This document shows, one piece after another, positions 31,660 through 37,778 of a stretch of 37,778 bases of DNA. How positions within the stretch are numbered: position 1 is the stretch's first letter; each line of letters begins with the position of its first letter. The DNA comes from an uncultured Actinomycetes bacterium (lineage in GTDB: Bacteria; Actinomycetota; Actinomycetes; Nanopelagicales; Nanopelagicaceae): assembly GCA_903897475.1 (NCBI GenBank), contig CAIUBS010000031.1, positions 1 to 37,778 of the forward strand, read 5' to 3'. The position numbers were made by a program, and so were the translations under genes. The notes beneath the pieces were generated by a model. The model saw only the letters and a list, made by a program, of their open reading frames with translations, did no database searches and had not been told where the DNA came from.

Positions 31660-32181
31660 TCAGGATAGGTTTTTACTTAATACCTCAATCTTTCGACCAG
31701 GCTTAATTAGCTCCTCAACAAATCTATATCCTCGATTCTCATAAAACGCTCGCTTGCCCTCTGTCCAAAGGTAAACCAGATTGATTCCATAGGAGAGAGC
31801 TTTTTGCTCAATTAATTCCAAAACTTGGCTACCTATACCAGTGCCCCTTAGATCCTCTCTGACCACAAATGCCACAATCCAAGGGCGATACTTTCTTAGC
31901 TCCTCAAAATCATCAAAATCACATAAGCCAATTGAGGCAACTACCTCTTCTACTCCGGCCACATTTCTAATGGCTAGAAACAGCAGCTCTTGGTTATCGC
32001 CAGAGTGATCCCAATTTAAGTAATTTGAATTCTTAGTATTTTCATAAAAATTGTGCCAATCCTGAGCAGAAAACTCCTCTTTGCCGCTTCCCCATAATTT
32101 AAGGCTCCAAGCCAGTGGTTTATCGGCATGCTGGGGCGCCTGACTTATGGGTACTAATTGAATTAGATTATCCATAGCCAT
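31660..32181 (-). CDS. GNAT family N-acetyltransferase
   Basis: A 173-residue acetyl-CoA-dependent acyltransferase. The acetyl-CoA site is visible as IVAFVVREDLRGTGIGSQVL (RxxGxG/A motif A), followed by LIEQKALSYGINLVYLWTE and YENRGYRFVEE (motif B). The acceptor is unknown. The start could be ATG 32181 or ATG 32175, two codons apart. It begins 12 nt after the class III aminotransferase stop on the same strand, so they are probably co-transcribed and may act on related amino compounds. Confidence 0.85.
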   Translation of the reverse strand: MAMDNLIQLVPISQAPQHADKPLAWSLKLWGSGKEEFSAQDWHNFYENTKNSNYLNWDHSGDNQELLFLAIRNVAGVEEVVASIGLCDFDDFEELRKYRPWIVAFVVREDLRGTGIGSQVLELIEQKALSYGINLVYLWTEGKRAFYENRGYRFVEELIKPGRKIEVLSKNLS

Positions 32182-32193
32182 TTTGAACTTAAA

Positions 32194-33543
32194 TTAATTG
32201 ACTAAATCAGCACACATTTTTTCAAATGCTTGAGTGTGAGCATCTACATCGCTTATGGTGGTATCAGGACTAATAAGTGCCATATTATGAAATGGCGTAA
32301 TTAGAAAACCATCATTGAGCATTCGCAAATGTATATATTGTTCCAATTCAAAATCGCCAGCATCAGCAGCTTGCCTACCATTAATTGGCGCGCTAGATGC
32401 AAACATGTACTCAGCTCTTGCACCTAACCGATTTACCGTCCAATTGAGCTTATATTTTTTAATGCTCTGCTCAACTCCATCAGCCCAACGATTTCCTAGC
32501 TTTATCATCCGCTCAAAATTTTCTGCCGTTAAAACTTTGCTTAAGGTTGCTCGCATAGCAGCTAGTGATAATGCATTTGCTGCCAGGGTTCCTCCCACAC
32601 CTCCGGTATCAATTACCTCAAGCTCTACCAAATTTTTAATTGAATCTGCCACATGCTTTTGCATGCCAAATGCTCCAGTTGGAAAACCCCCACCAATAGC
32701 TTTACCAATAGTAAGAAAATCTGGGCACAGACCTAACTCTGCTGTCATTCCACCTGGGCCAACTGAAATGGTGTGAGTCTCATCAATAATAAGCAGGGCC
32801 TCATATTTTTTGGCAAGTTTTTCGACCTCTTTTAGATAGCCATCTGCTGGTAAGACAATGCCAACATTAGTCATTGCTGGCTCCATCAAGATTGCAGCTA
32901 CATCATTATTGGCTAGTGCTTTCTTCATGGCTACTAAATCATTAAATGCCACAACTCTGGTGGTTAGATCCAGATCTACTGGCGCTCCAATATTTCCCTC
33001 TCTGGCAACTGTTTTACCTTTCTTATCTAAGGTAGCAAAGCTTTCATCAACGCTGCCGTGGTAGCAGCGATCAATAACTATCACCTTTGATTTGCCGGTA
33101 ATTAATCTTGAGTATCTAATTGCATGACGGTTGGCATCTGTAGCAGATACGGTAAATTGCCAAAAAGGTAGATTGAATCTGCTGGATAGATCTGCCGAGA
33201 CATCAGATGCATCTTTAGTGGGCAACATTGCTGACATGCCTTTGCCAACTTGCTCTCTAATTGCTGTCACTACCGCATCTGGTGAATGGCCAGTCATTGA
33301 GCCAGTATCACCTAAACAAAAATCTACATAGGTGTTGCCATCCACATCAACAAAGGTGGCACCCTTAGCCTCTTCAACAAATACTGGGTGAGCACCTGGC
33401 CACTTAGCCATCCAGGACATGGGAACACCATCTGGCATATTTACTTTTGATTTTTCAAATAGCTGACCACTTTTTGGATGCAGGTCGATGAATCTTTTCT
33501 CTTCGCTGGCGCGCAGTTCGGCTAGCTTTGCCCGATCAATCAT
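32194..33543 (-). CDS. Class III PLP aminotransferase (glutamate-1-semialdehyde aminomutase-like)
   Basis: A 449-residue PLP enzyme of the class III aminotransferase fold, most like the GSAM branch. MTGHSPDAV and the region FWQFTVSATDANRHAIRYSR form the N-terminal part. LLIIDETHTISVGPGG supplies the PLP-ring aspartate, and TIGKAIGGGFPTGAFG carries the Schiff-base lysine. A true hemL is not assured: the context is tryptophan catabolism (TDO and kynureninase directly upstream, 42 nt away), not heme synthesis. A TAGGTT element lies exactly 6 nt before the ATG, so this gene and the GNAT gene could have their own leaderless transcript. Confidence 0.85.
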   Translation of the reverse strand: MIDRAKLAELRASEEKRFIDLHPKSGQLFEKSKVNMPDGVPMSWMAKWPGAHPVFVEEAKGATFVDVDGNTYVDFCLGDTGSMTGHSPDAVVTAIREQVGKGMSAMLPTKDASDVSADLSSRFNLPFWQFTVSATDANRHAIRYSRLITGKSKVIVIDRCYHGSVDESFATLDKKGKTVAREGNIGAPVDLDLTTRVVAFNDLVAMKKALANNDVAAILMEPAMTNVGIVLPADGYLKEVEKLAKKYEALLIIDETHTISVGPGGMTAELGLCPDFLTIGKAIGGGFPTGAFGMQKHVADSIKNLVELEVIDTGGVGGTLAANALSLAAMRATLSKVLTAENFERMIKLGNRWADGVEQSIKKYKLNWTVNRLGARAEYMFASSAPINGRQAADAGDFELEQYIHLRMLNDGFLITPFHNMALISPDTTISDVDAHTQAFEKMCADLVN

Positions 33544-33549
33544 GGCTAA

Positions 33550-33555
33550 AACCTA
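33550..33555 (-). promoter_or_regulatory. Putative leaderless -10 element of the class III aminotransferase gene
   Basis: TAGGTT, then TTAGCC (6 nt), then ATG 33543. It sits in the 42-bp gap after the tryptophan dioxygenase gene. Confidence 0.5.
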
Positions 33556-33585
33556 CCCCATTACGAAAAAACGCAGAAATAGCAA

Positions 33586-34380
33586 TTAGAACCTAGATCT
33601 AATCTCCCATAAATCTGCAAAGACTGGTTTAAATAAAGTGGAGCTTAAATAATCTACGCCACTAGACCCACCTGTTCCCATTTTTTTACCAATAGTTCGC
33701 TCGACCATCTTCACATGACGATAGCGCCACTCCTGTAGACCTTCATCAATATCAACTAATCTCTCGCAGACCATTGCCGTCTGTGGATCACTTTGATGCA
33801 GCTTTAGTAAAACATCCTGCACCTGTTCATTTGATGAGTAGGCAATAGATTTATCGCGAGTTAATACTTCTTTGGGAATTTGATGTCCGCGTTTAGTTAC
33901 AAACTCAAGAGTTGAATCCCAAATCGAATTTTGCTTGGTAAGGGATTTAATTTCTTCTGCGACCTTTGGGGGTAAATGGCTAGCTAATTTGCTATCGCGT
34001 CTTCCAAGTAAAGCTTCCACCATTCTAAATTGAGCCGATTGAAACCCACTTGAAGAAGAAAGATAGGAGCGAAAGGCGTTGAATTGCAGCGGAGTCATCG
34101 TTTCTAAGATATCTATCTGGGCCACACAGAGTTTTAATATCGTGCGAATTCTTCCTAAAATCGATAGCGAATAATGGGTATCACCAGCCTCTAGCGCTGA
34201 CTGGGCTTGTTTGAACTCATGAATTAACTGCTTAAACCAAAGCTCATAAGTTTGATGAATAATGATAAACAGCATCTCATCATGCTCTGGACCTGTCGAT
34301 AATGGCCTTTGAAGTTTTAATAATTCATCTACTGCAAGGTAGGAGTTATAGGTAAGTGCGGATTCGTATTTTTCACTCAT
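33586..34380 (-). CDS. kynA: Tryptophan 2,3-dioxygenase
   Basis: Heme enzyme of 264 residues opening the indole ring of tryptophan to N-formylkynurenine. Family motifs are EMLFIIIHQTYELWFKQLIH near residue 35, FRSYLSSSSGFQSAQFRMVE near 107, and WRYRHVKMVERTIGKKMGTG then GSSGVDYL at the C-terminus, including the distal heme-ligand histidine (RHVKMV). The length is usual for bacterial TDO. Its ATG overlaps the kynureninase stop (ATGA), so the two are translated together. No kynurenine formamidase gene is in the window. Confidence 0.96.
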   Translation of the reverse strand: MSEKYESALTYNSYLAVDELLKLQRPLSTGPEHDEMLFIIIHQTYELWFKQLIHEFKQAQSALEAGDTHYSLSILGRIRTILKLCVAQIDILETMTPLQFNAFRSYLSSSSGFQSAQFRMVEALLGRRDSKLASHLPPKVAEEIKSLTKQNSIWDSTLEFVTKRGHQIPKEVLTRDKSIAYSSNEQVQDVLLKLHQSDPQTAMVCERLVDIDEGLQEWRYRHVKMVERTIGKKMGTGGSSGVDYLSSTLFKPVFADLWEIRSRF

Positions 34381-35660
34381 GTGACTCTTGAACCACTTTC
34401 TTTAACTCCCTTGTACTTACCACTTGAAACCAGATCTCTGATTCGCTCAAAGCCATCCCATACTTCAACATATGAGGTAGCAAGGGGTGAAATTGCTAGG
34501 CGAATTGAGTTGGGCGTTCGATAATCTGGAATAACTTTAGAAATACTTCGCAGCGCAATGCAGATCTGAGCAGCATCTGGATGAACCAATGAAATATGTC
34601 CGCCACGATATTGAGATTGTCTTGGCGTATTTAATTCAAACCCCAACGGCTTTAGCCAATGGTCAAATAGATCAATCATCAAAGTAGTGCCAATTGTTGC
34701 CTTCTTGGCGATCTCACTGATGCCTGCCTCTTGAATCAAGTTAAAAGCAGTTTGTACACAGCGAATTCCAATAAGTGAAGGTGATGCAATTTGAAATCCG
34801 CGAATGCTCTGCGCCCTTTCAAATTTTGGACCCATTTCAAATTGGGCCTCTTGCGCAAACCATCCCTGAATTGGAACCTGCAATTGGTTTTGAATGCGCT
34901 TTGAAACATATAGCCAGGCGGGTGATCCTGGGCCGGAATTACCATACTTGTATGTACAACCAACGCAAAGATCAGCACCTGAGTGATCTAAATTTAATTC
35001 AATTGCCCCAACTGCATGACTTGCATCCCAGACAACTAATCCGCCTACTGCTCTAACTTGATCAGTTATAGCTTTAATATCCGTTCTAGCTCCTGAGCGA
35101 TACTGAATCACTTGAAATGTAACTAATGCAACATCTTCATTCAAATATGGAGCTAAAACCTCAGTTGTAATTCGTTCATTGGTTGCAATCTTTGGATCTT
35201 CGTTATCAATAATTACAAGTTTTAATCCCAGTTGTTCGGCTATACCTTCTAAAATGTATCGATCTGTTGGAAAATTAGCTGCATCTGTAATTATGGTTTT
35301 ACGATCTGGCTTAGATCTAATTGCCGCTAAACAGAGTTGATAAAAATTAACTGAAGTTGTATCGCAAACTAGCACTTGACCAGTAGCTGCTCCCAGTGCT
35401 GATTTACCCAAAAGATCACCAGTGGGCTGGGCTTCATCTACCCAATGGCTCCAGCCAGAGACCAACTCTGGTCCCCACTCTTTTTGTAGAAAATCATTTA
35501 CTGCTGTGATAGTGCGTTTGGGCAATCTGCCAAGTGAATTTCCATCTAAATAACAAAGAGTTGGGTCTTCAACAACAAACTCAGATTTATACTTTGCTAA
35601 AGGATCCTTACTGTCTAGATCCAACGCGTATTGACGATCTATCGGATTAGATTTATCCAT
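34377..35660 (-). CDS. kynU: Kynureninase
   Basis: PLP enzyme (427 residues) cleaving kynurenine to anthranilate and alanine. It starts with the LCYLDGNSLGRLPKRT motif. GLVVWDASHAVGAIELNLDH holds the PLP aspartate region, and GCTYKYGNSGPGSPAWLYVS carries the Schiff-base lysine. The length is standard. It is first in a kynU-kynA pair. Upstream there is neither a clear Shine-Dalgarno nor a TANNNT at the leaderless distance. The anthranilate it makes could enter the tryptophan pathway (a trpD fragment lies 1.4 kb away) or be excreted or degraded. Confidence 0.96.
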   Translation of the reverse strand: MDKSNPIDRQYALDLDSKDPLAKYKSEFVVEDPTLCYLDGNSLGRLPKRTITAVNDFLQKEWGPELVSGWSHWVDEAQPTGDLLGKSALGAATGQVLVCDTTSVNFYQLCLAAIRSKPDRKTIITDAANFPTDRYILEGIAEQLGLKLVIIDNEDPKIATNERITTEVLAPYLNEDVALVTFQVIQYRSGARTDIKAITDQVRAVGGLVVWDASHAVGAIELNLDHSGADLCVGCTYKYGNSGPGSPAWLYVSKRIQNQLQVPIQGWFAQEAQFEMGPKFERAQSIRGFQIASPSLIGIRCVQTAFNLIQEAGISEIAKKATIGTTLMIDLFDHWLKPLGFELNTPRQSQYRGGHISLVHPDAAQICIALRSISKVIPDYRTPNSIRLAISPLATSYVEVWDGFERIRDLVSSGKYKGVKESGSRVT

Positions 35661-35739
35661 TTAATTTTTCGTTCTTAATTTTGGCCAGTTATTTCTCACA
35701 CCTAAAGAGTATTGATTAATATTGCAATTGAAAAGCGGG

Positions 35740-35745
35740 TATGCT
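35740..35745 (+). promoter_or_regulatory. Putative leaderless -10 element of marC
   Basis: TATGCT, then TTTAGT (6 nt), then ATG 35752. Confidence 0.55.
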
Positions 35746-35751
35746 TTTAGT

Positions 35752-36375
35752 ATGCAGGATTTAGCCGCACTCTCCGCCCTAACTTTTGGCGCTCAAGCCT
35801 TTGTGACCTTATTTGTGATTTTAGATCCACCTGGAGCGGCTCCGATTTTCCTTGGCTTAGCTGCTGGAAAATCTGTTAAAGAGCAACGCAAGTTAGCTTG
35901 GCAAGCAGCCTTTGTATCACTTTTTGTAATTGTCACCTTTGCTCTTTTTGGCAACGCATTATTGGATTATTTAAATATCTCACTAGCAGCACTACAGGGC
36001 GCCGGTGGAATTTTGTTACTAATTACCGGTTTAGGTTTGTTGACTGGCTCGCTAGTTGAAAGTGAATCAGCTGCATCTCAAAACATTGCCTTAGTACCAC
36101 TTGGCACTCCACTACTTGCAGGCCCTGGAGCAATAGTTACCACCATGCTTTATGTTCAAAAGGCAAATAATGGTGAGCAATTAACAGCTTTGGCACTAGC
36201 CATAATTGCAGTTCACTTGATAATCGGAATAACTTTTATGTTCTCAACCAAAATCCTTTCAGTAATTAAGGATTCGGGTGTGACTTTGTTGGCGCGAATT
36301 GCTGGCCTACTACTATCTGCAATTGCAGTTGAGATGATTGTCAGCGCAATTAAGTCATTCTTTAGTATTTCCTAG
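35752..36375 (+). CDS. MarC family integral membrane protein
   Basis: A 207-residue protein with about six membrane helices and the MarC/UPF0056 signature FVILDPPGAAPIFLGLAAG near the N-terminus. LVPLGTPLLAGPGAIVTTML is the matching second repeat. Despite the name, MarC proteins are not established as drug-resistance factors; a transport role is generally assumed. I start at ATG 35752, because a TATGCT -10-like element precedes it by 6 nt and the protein begins there in a typical way; an in-frame TTG at 35722 lies upstream of that element. Divergent from kynU. Confidence 0.92.
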   Translation: MQDLAALSALTFGAQAFVTLFVILDPPGAAPIFLGLAAGKSVKEQRKLAWQAAFVSLFVIVTFALFGNALLDYLNISLAALQGAGGILLLITGLGLLTGSLVESESAASQNIALVPLGTPLLAGPGAIVTTMLYVQKANNGEQLTALALAIIAVHLIIGITFMFSTKILSVIKDSGVTLLARIAGLLLSAIAVEMIVSAIKSFFSIS

Positions 36376-36405
36376 ACCCTACTTAGATCTGTCCTATCCG
36401 GCAGG

Positions 36406-36411
36406 TATCTT
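36406..36411 (+). promoter_or_regulatory. Putative leaderless -10 element of the exonuclease gene
   Basis: TATCTT, then TAAACC (6 nt), then ATG 36418. Confidence 0.5.
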
Positions 36412-36417
36412 TAAACC

Positions 36418-37062
36418 ATGGTCTTAGGTAGCACATCACTTCAACAAACAACTTTTGTGATAGTTGATCTTGAAACCACTGGATCCTCACCAAAAAAAGG
36501 TGCAGCAATAACTGAGATTGGTGCTATTAAAGTAAAAGCAGGTCAGAATCATGGCGAATTTGAGTCATTTGTTAATCCATTAACACCAATTCCAGAGTAC
36601 ATAACTCAAATGACTGGAATTACCGATCTGATGTTGGCAAAGGCCCCAGTCATAGATGAGATTCTTCCGGCTTTTTTTGAATTTGCCGGAGATTCAGCCC
36701 AAAGTATTTTGGTCGCCCACAACGCCCCGTTTGATCTTAGCTTTCTAAAGAGTGCGGCGAAGGAAATTGATATCAAGTGGCCTGAGTATAAAACCCTAGA
36801 TACAGTAACAATTGCAAGGCAAGTACTTACTAAGGAGGATGTACCCAACTGCAAACTTTCAACATTGGCCGAGTTTTTTGGCACCAAAACCGAACCAAAT
36901 CATCGTGCTCTAGATGATGCCAAGGCAACTACTGAAATTTTGCACGGTTTAATTGAAAGGCTTGGTAGTTTTGATGTTCATACCGTGGATGCACTTATGG
37001 AGTTTGCCAAGACTGCCGCTCACATCCAACGCAAAAATTACTGGGGTTTAAGCTCTATCTAG
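36418..37062 (+). CDS. DEDDh 3'-5' exonuclease (DnaQ-like), without a GIY-YIG domain
   Basis: A 214-residue exonuclease with all four acidic positions and the histidine of the DEDDh class: FVIVDLETTGS (D, E; residues ~13-23), VAHNAPFDLSFL (D), and NHRALDDAKAT (H, D). It could act in proofreading or repair. In Mycobacterium the gene beside trpD (Rv2191, from memory) encodes a longer protein with this domain followed by a UvrC-like GIY-YIG nuclease domain. Here the frame ends shortly after the exonuclease domain (AAHIQRKNYWGLSSI). The stop overlaps the convergent trpD stop by 8 nt. Confidence 0.9.
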   Translation: MVLGSTSLQQTTFVIVDLETTGSSPKKGAAITEIGAIKVKAGQNHGEFESFVNPLTPIPEYITQMTGITDLMLAKAPVIDEILPAFFEFAGDSAQSILVAHNAPFDLSFLKSAAKEIDIKWPEYKTLDTVTIARQVLTKEDVPNCKLSTLAEFFGTKTEPNHRALDDAKATTEILHGLIERLGSFDVHTVDALMEFAKTAAHIQRKNYWGLSSI

Positions 37063-37420
37063 CACTGACAATCGCATTGGAAAGTTCAATCCACTTACTC
37101 AGAACTGAAAGTGCCGCTCCAGAATCTAAAGCTTGATTTGCCATTACTAAGCCGTTGGCAATTTGATTTTGCAAGGTTAGATGGAAATCACCCTTAAACG
37201 CTGCAATAGCAAATGCAGCATTCAAAGTTACTGCATCCCGCATCGGCCCAACCTGGCCATTAAAAATACCTCTAGTAATCTTGGCATTAAATGCGGCATC
37301 GCCACCTGCCAATGCTGAAATCGGCGCTGCAGTTATGCCAAGTTCAGCTGGGTCAAAGATAGTTTCTTCAATTTTGCCATTACTAATTTGTAAGACAGTA
37401 GTAGTAGTTGATAGTGAGAC
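37055..37420 (-). CDS. trpD: Anthranilate phosphoribosyltransferase, C-terminal fragment
   Basis: C-terminal third of TrpD, which joins anthranilate to PRPP in tryptophan synthesis. The readable part runs from VSLSTTTTVLQISNGKIEE through FDPAELGIT and LAGGDAAFNAKITRGIF to RDAVTLNAAFAIAAF and the end ALSVLSKWIELSNAIVSAR. The family pattern GGDA-N-A is intact. Upstream of about 37420 the TrpD similarity stops; the frame meets a TAA at 37439-37441 and the sequence changes to a glycosyltransferase in another frame. The gene is therefore broken or, more likely, truncated by an assembly join. Its position opposite the exonuclease gene is the expected synteny. Confidence 0.85.
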   Translation of the reverse strand, partial: VSLSTTTTVLQISNGKIEETIFDPAELGITAAPISALAGGDAAFNAKITRGIFNGQVGPMRDAVTLNAAFAIAAFKGDFHLTLQNQIANGLVMANQALDSGAALSVLSKWIELSNAIVSAR

Positions 37421-37778
37421 CTTTGATAAATGGCGGAGTTAAAACTGAACCTCCAATTGAACCAATTTTAGGCCCGATATGAAATAATAATTTTTCTAGA
37501 ACATTGGATTCAGCAATAGTATCATCATCAAGCCTCCAAACCCATTCATAACCCATTGTATTTGCCATTTGATGATTGTAATGTTGACCTTTTTTACGCC
37601 CAAAAATTACTTCCCATTGTAAACTCTTTTCATCCATTATTTTAAAAAGATAATTATAATGTTGCATTTCTCTTAAATCTTTTGGATCATCATTGTCATC
37701 AAAAATAACTATAACATTATTTGATTTATGTTCTTTTTTAATCAATTGCACTAATTCTATTTTATCTTTAGGTAATGA
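37383..37778 (-). CDS. Glycosyltransferase family 2-like fragment, both ends incomplete
   Basis: An open frame running off the right edge, with GT-A features: NVIVIFDDNDDP, KGQHYNHQMANTMGYEWVWR followed by LDDDT (the metal-binding DxD), and GSIGGSVLTPPF. It probably transfers a sugar from a nucleotide donor. Protein-like content ends around PPFIKG (37419). The last ~12 codons to the stop at 37383 only read the complement region of trpD out of frame. Base composition is much more AT-rich than the rest of the window, and NNxx/Lys-rich codon use differs from the neighbours, suggesting another genome or a transferred island. Confidence 0.65.
   Translation of the reverse strand, partial: SLPKDKIELVQLIKKEHKSNNVIVIFDDNDDPKDLREMQHYNYLFKIMDEKSLQWEVIFGRKKGQHYNHQMANTMGYEWVWRLDDDTIAESNVLEKLLFHIGPKIGSIGGSVLTPPFIKGLTINYYYCLTN

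Noticed and set aside
32315..32776. 153-codon plus-strand frame inside the class III aminotransferase
   Set aside because: Antisense shadow of a conserved PLP enzyme with no protein-like motif.
37312..37418. Independent small gene starting at TTG 37312
   Set aside because: The frame continues upstream with clear TrpD sequence, so the short frame is only the tail of trpD.
1..37778. Mobile elements, CRISPR arrays, prophage or toxin-antitoxin modules
   Set aside because: No transposase, integrase, regular short repeats, or small paired toxin/antitoxin genes were seen on either strand.

Overview
The window reads as a chromosomal core segment of a streamlined, AT-rich actinobacterium. The gene order hisS / MBL hydrolase / rel / secF / secD / ruvB-ruvA-ruvC / yebC / pdxT-pdxS / pimA / acyltransferase / pgsA / HIT / thrS is the one I recall from Mycobacterium and Streptomyces, and phosphatidylinositol mannoside genes are an actinobacterial hallmark. 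Low GC, near-zero intergenic space and many overlapping start/stop codons fit free-living freshwater lineages such as Nanopelagicales (acI). That placement is an inference from style and synteny, not from a phylogenetic marker search. I see no IS element, prophage, CRISPR array or plasmid gene.

Layout. 1-5.5 kb: hisS (cut by the left edge), a metallo-beta-lactamase-fold hydrolase, a DUF349 gene on the other strand, and the (p)ppGpp enzyme Rel. 5.5-10.3 kb: secD-secF and ruvC-ruvA-ruvB; yajC, apt and ppiB, which often sit here in relatives, are absent. 10.4-12.6 kb: pdxS-pdxT-yebC. 12.7-20 kb: thrS and a HIT protein, then a divergent plus-strand gene that looks like a degenerate EF-G GTPase domain, then the phosphatidylinositol/PIM operon pgsA-acyltransferase-pimA-LemA-like-DUF3048. 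20-22 kb: pabB-pabC-PGPGW. 22.1-23.8 kb: tRNA-Gly, tRNA-Cys and tRNA-Val around a divergent pair of mannose-6-phosphate isomerase-type genes. 23.8-26.7 kb: DUF3445, nitroreductase, DUF4287/DUF1801 and a ZIP metal transporter. 26.8-30.6 kb: nrdH-nrdI-nrdE-nrdF (class Ib ribonucleotide reductase), preceded by a 402-bp gene-free, hairpin-rich leader region. 31-35.7 kb: DUF305, then a GNAT acetyltransferase and class III aminotransferase, next to tryptophan dioxygenase and kynureninase. 35.7-37.8 kb: marC, a DEDDh exonuclease, the 3' end of trpD, and a very AT-rich glycosyltransferase fragment joined abruptly to trpD.

How it works together. Most genes are housekeeping: translation (hisS, thrS, three tRNAs), stringent response, Sec export, Holliday-junction processing, PLP and folate synthesis, envelope phospholipid mannosylation and dNTP supply. 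The accessory part is the kynurenine cluster, which would turn tryptophan into anthranilate and alanine.

The most notable signals are: (1) a recurring TANNNT-N6-ATG/GTG arrangement directly before nine unit-leading genes, predicting widespread leaderless transcription, while other genes use clear Shine-Dalgarno sites; (2) the EF-G-like gene with lost GTP-binding residues, placed antisense between thrS-HIT and pgsA; (3) the structured nrdH upstream region; (4) the trpD/glycosyltransferase junction at about 37,420, which may be an assembly chimera. I found no convincing new defence or mobile system.
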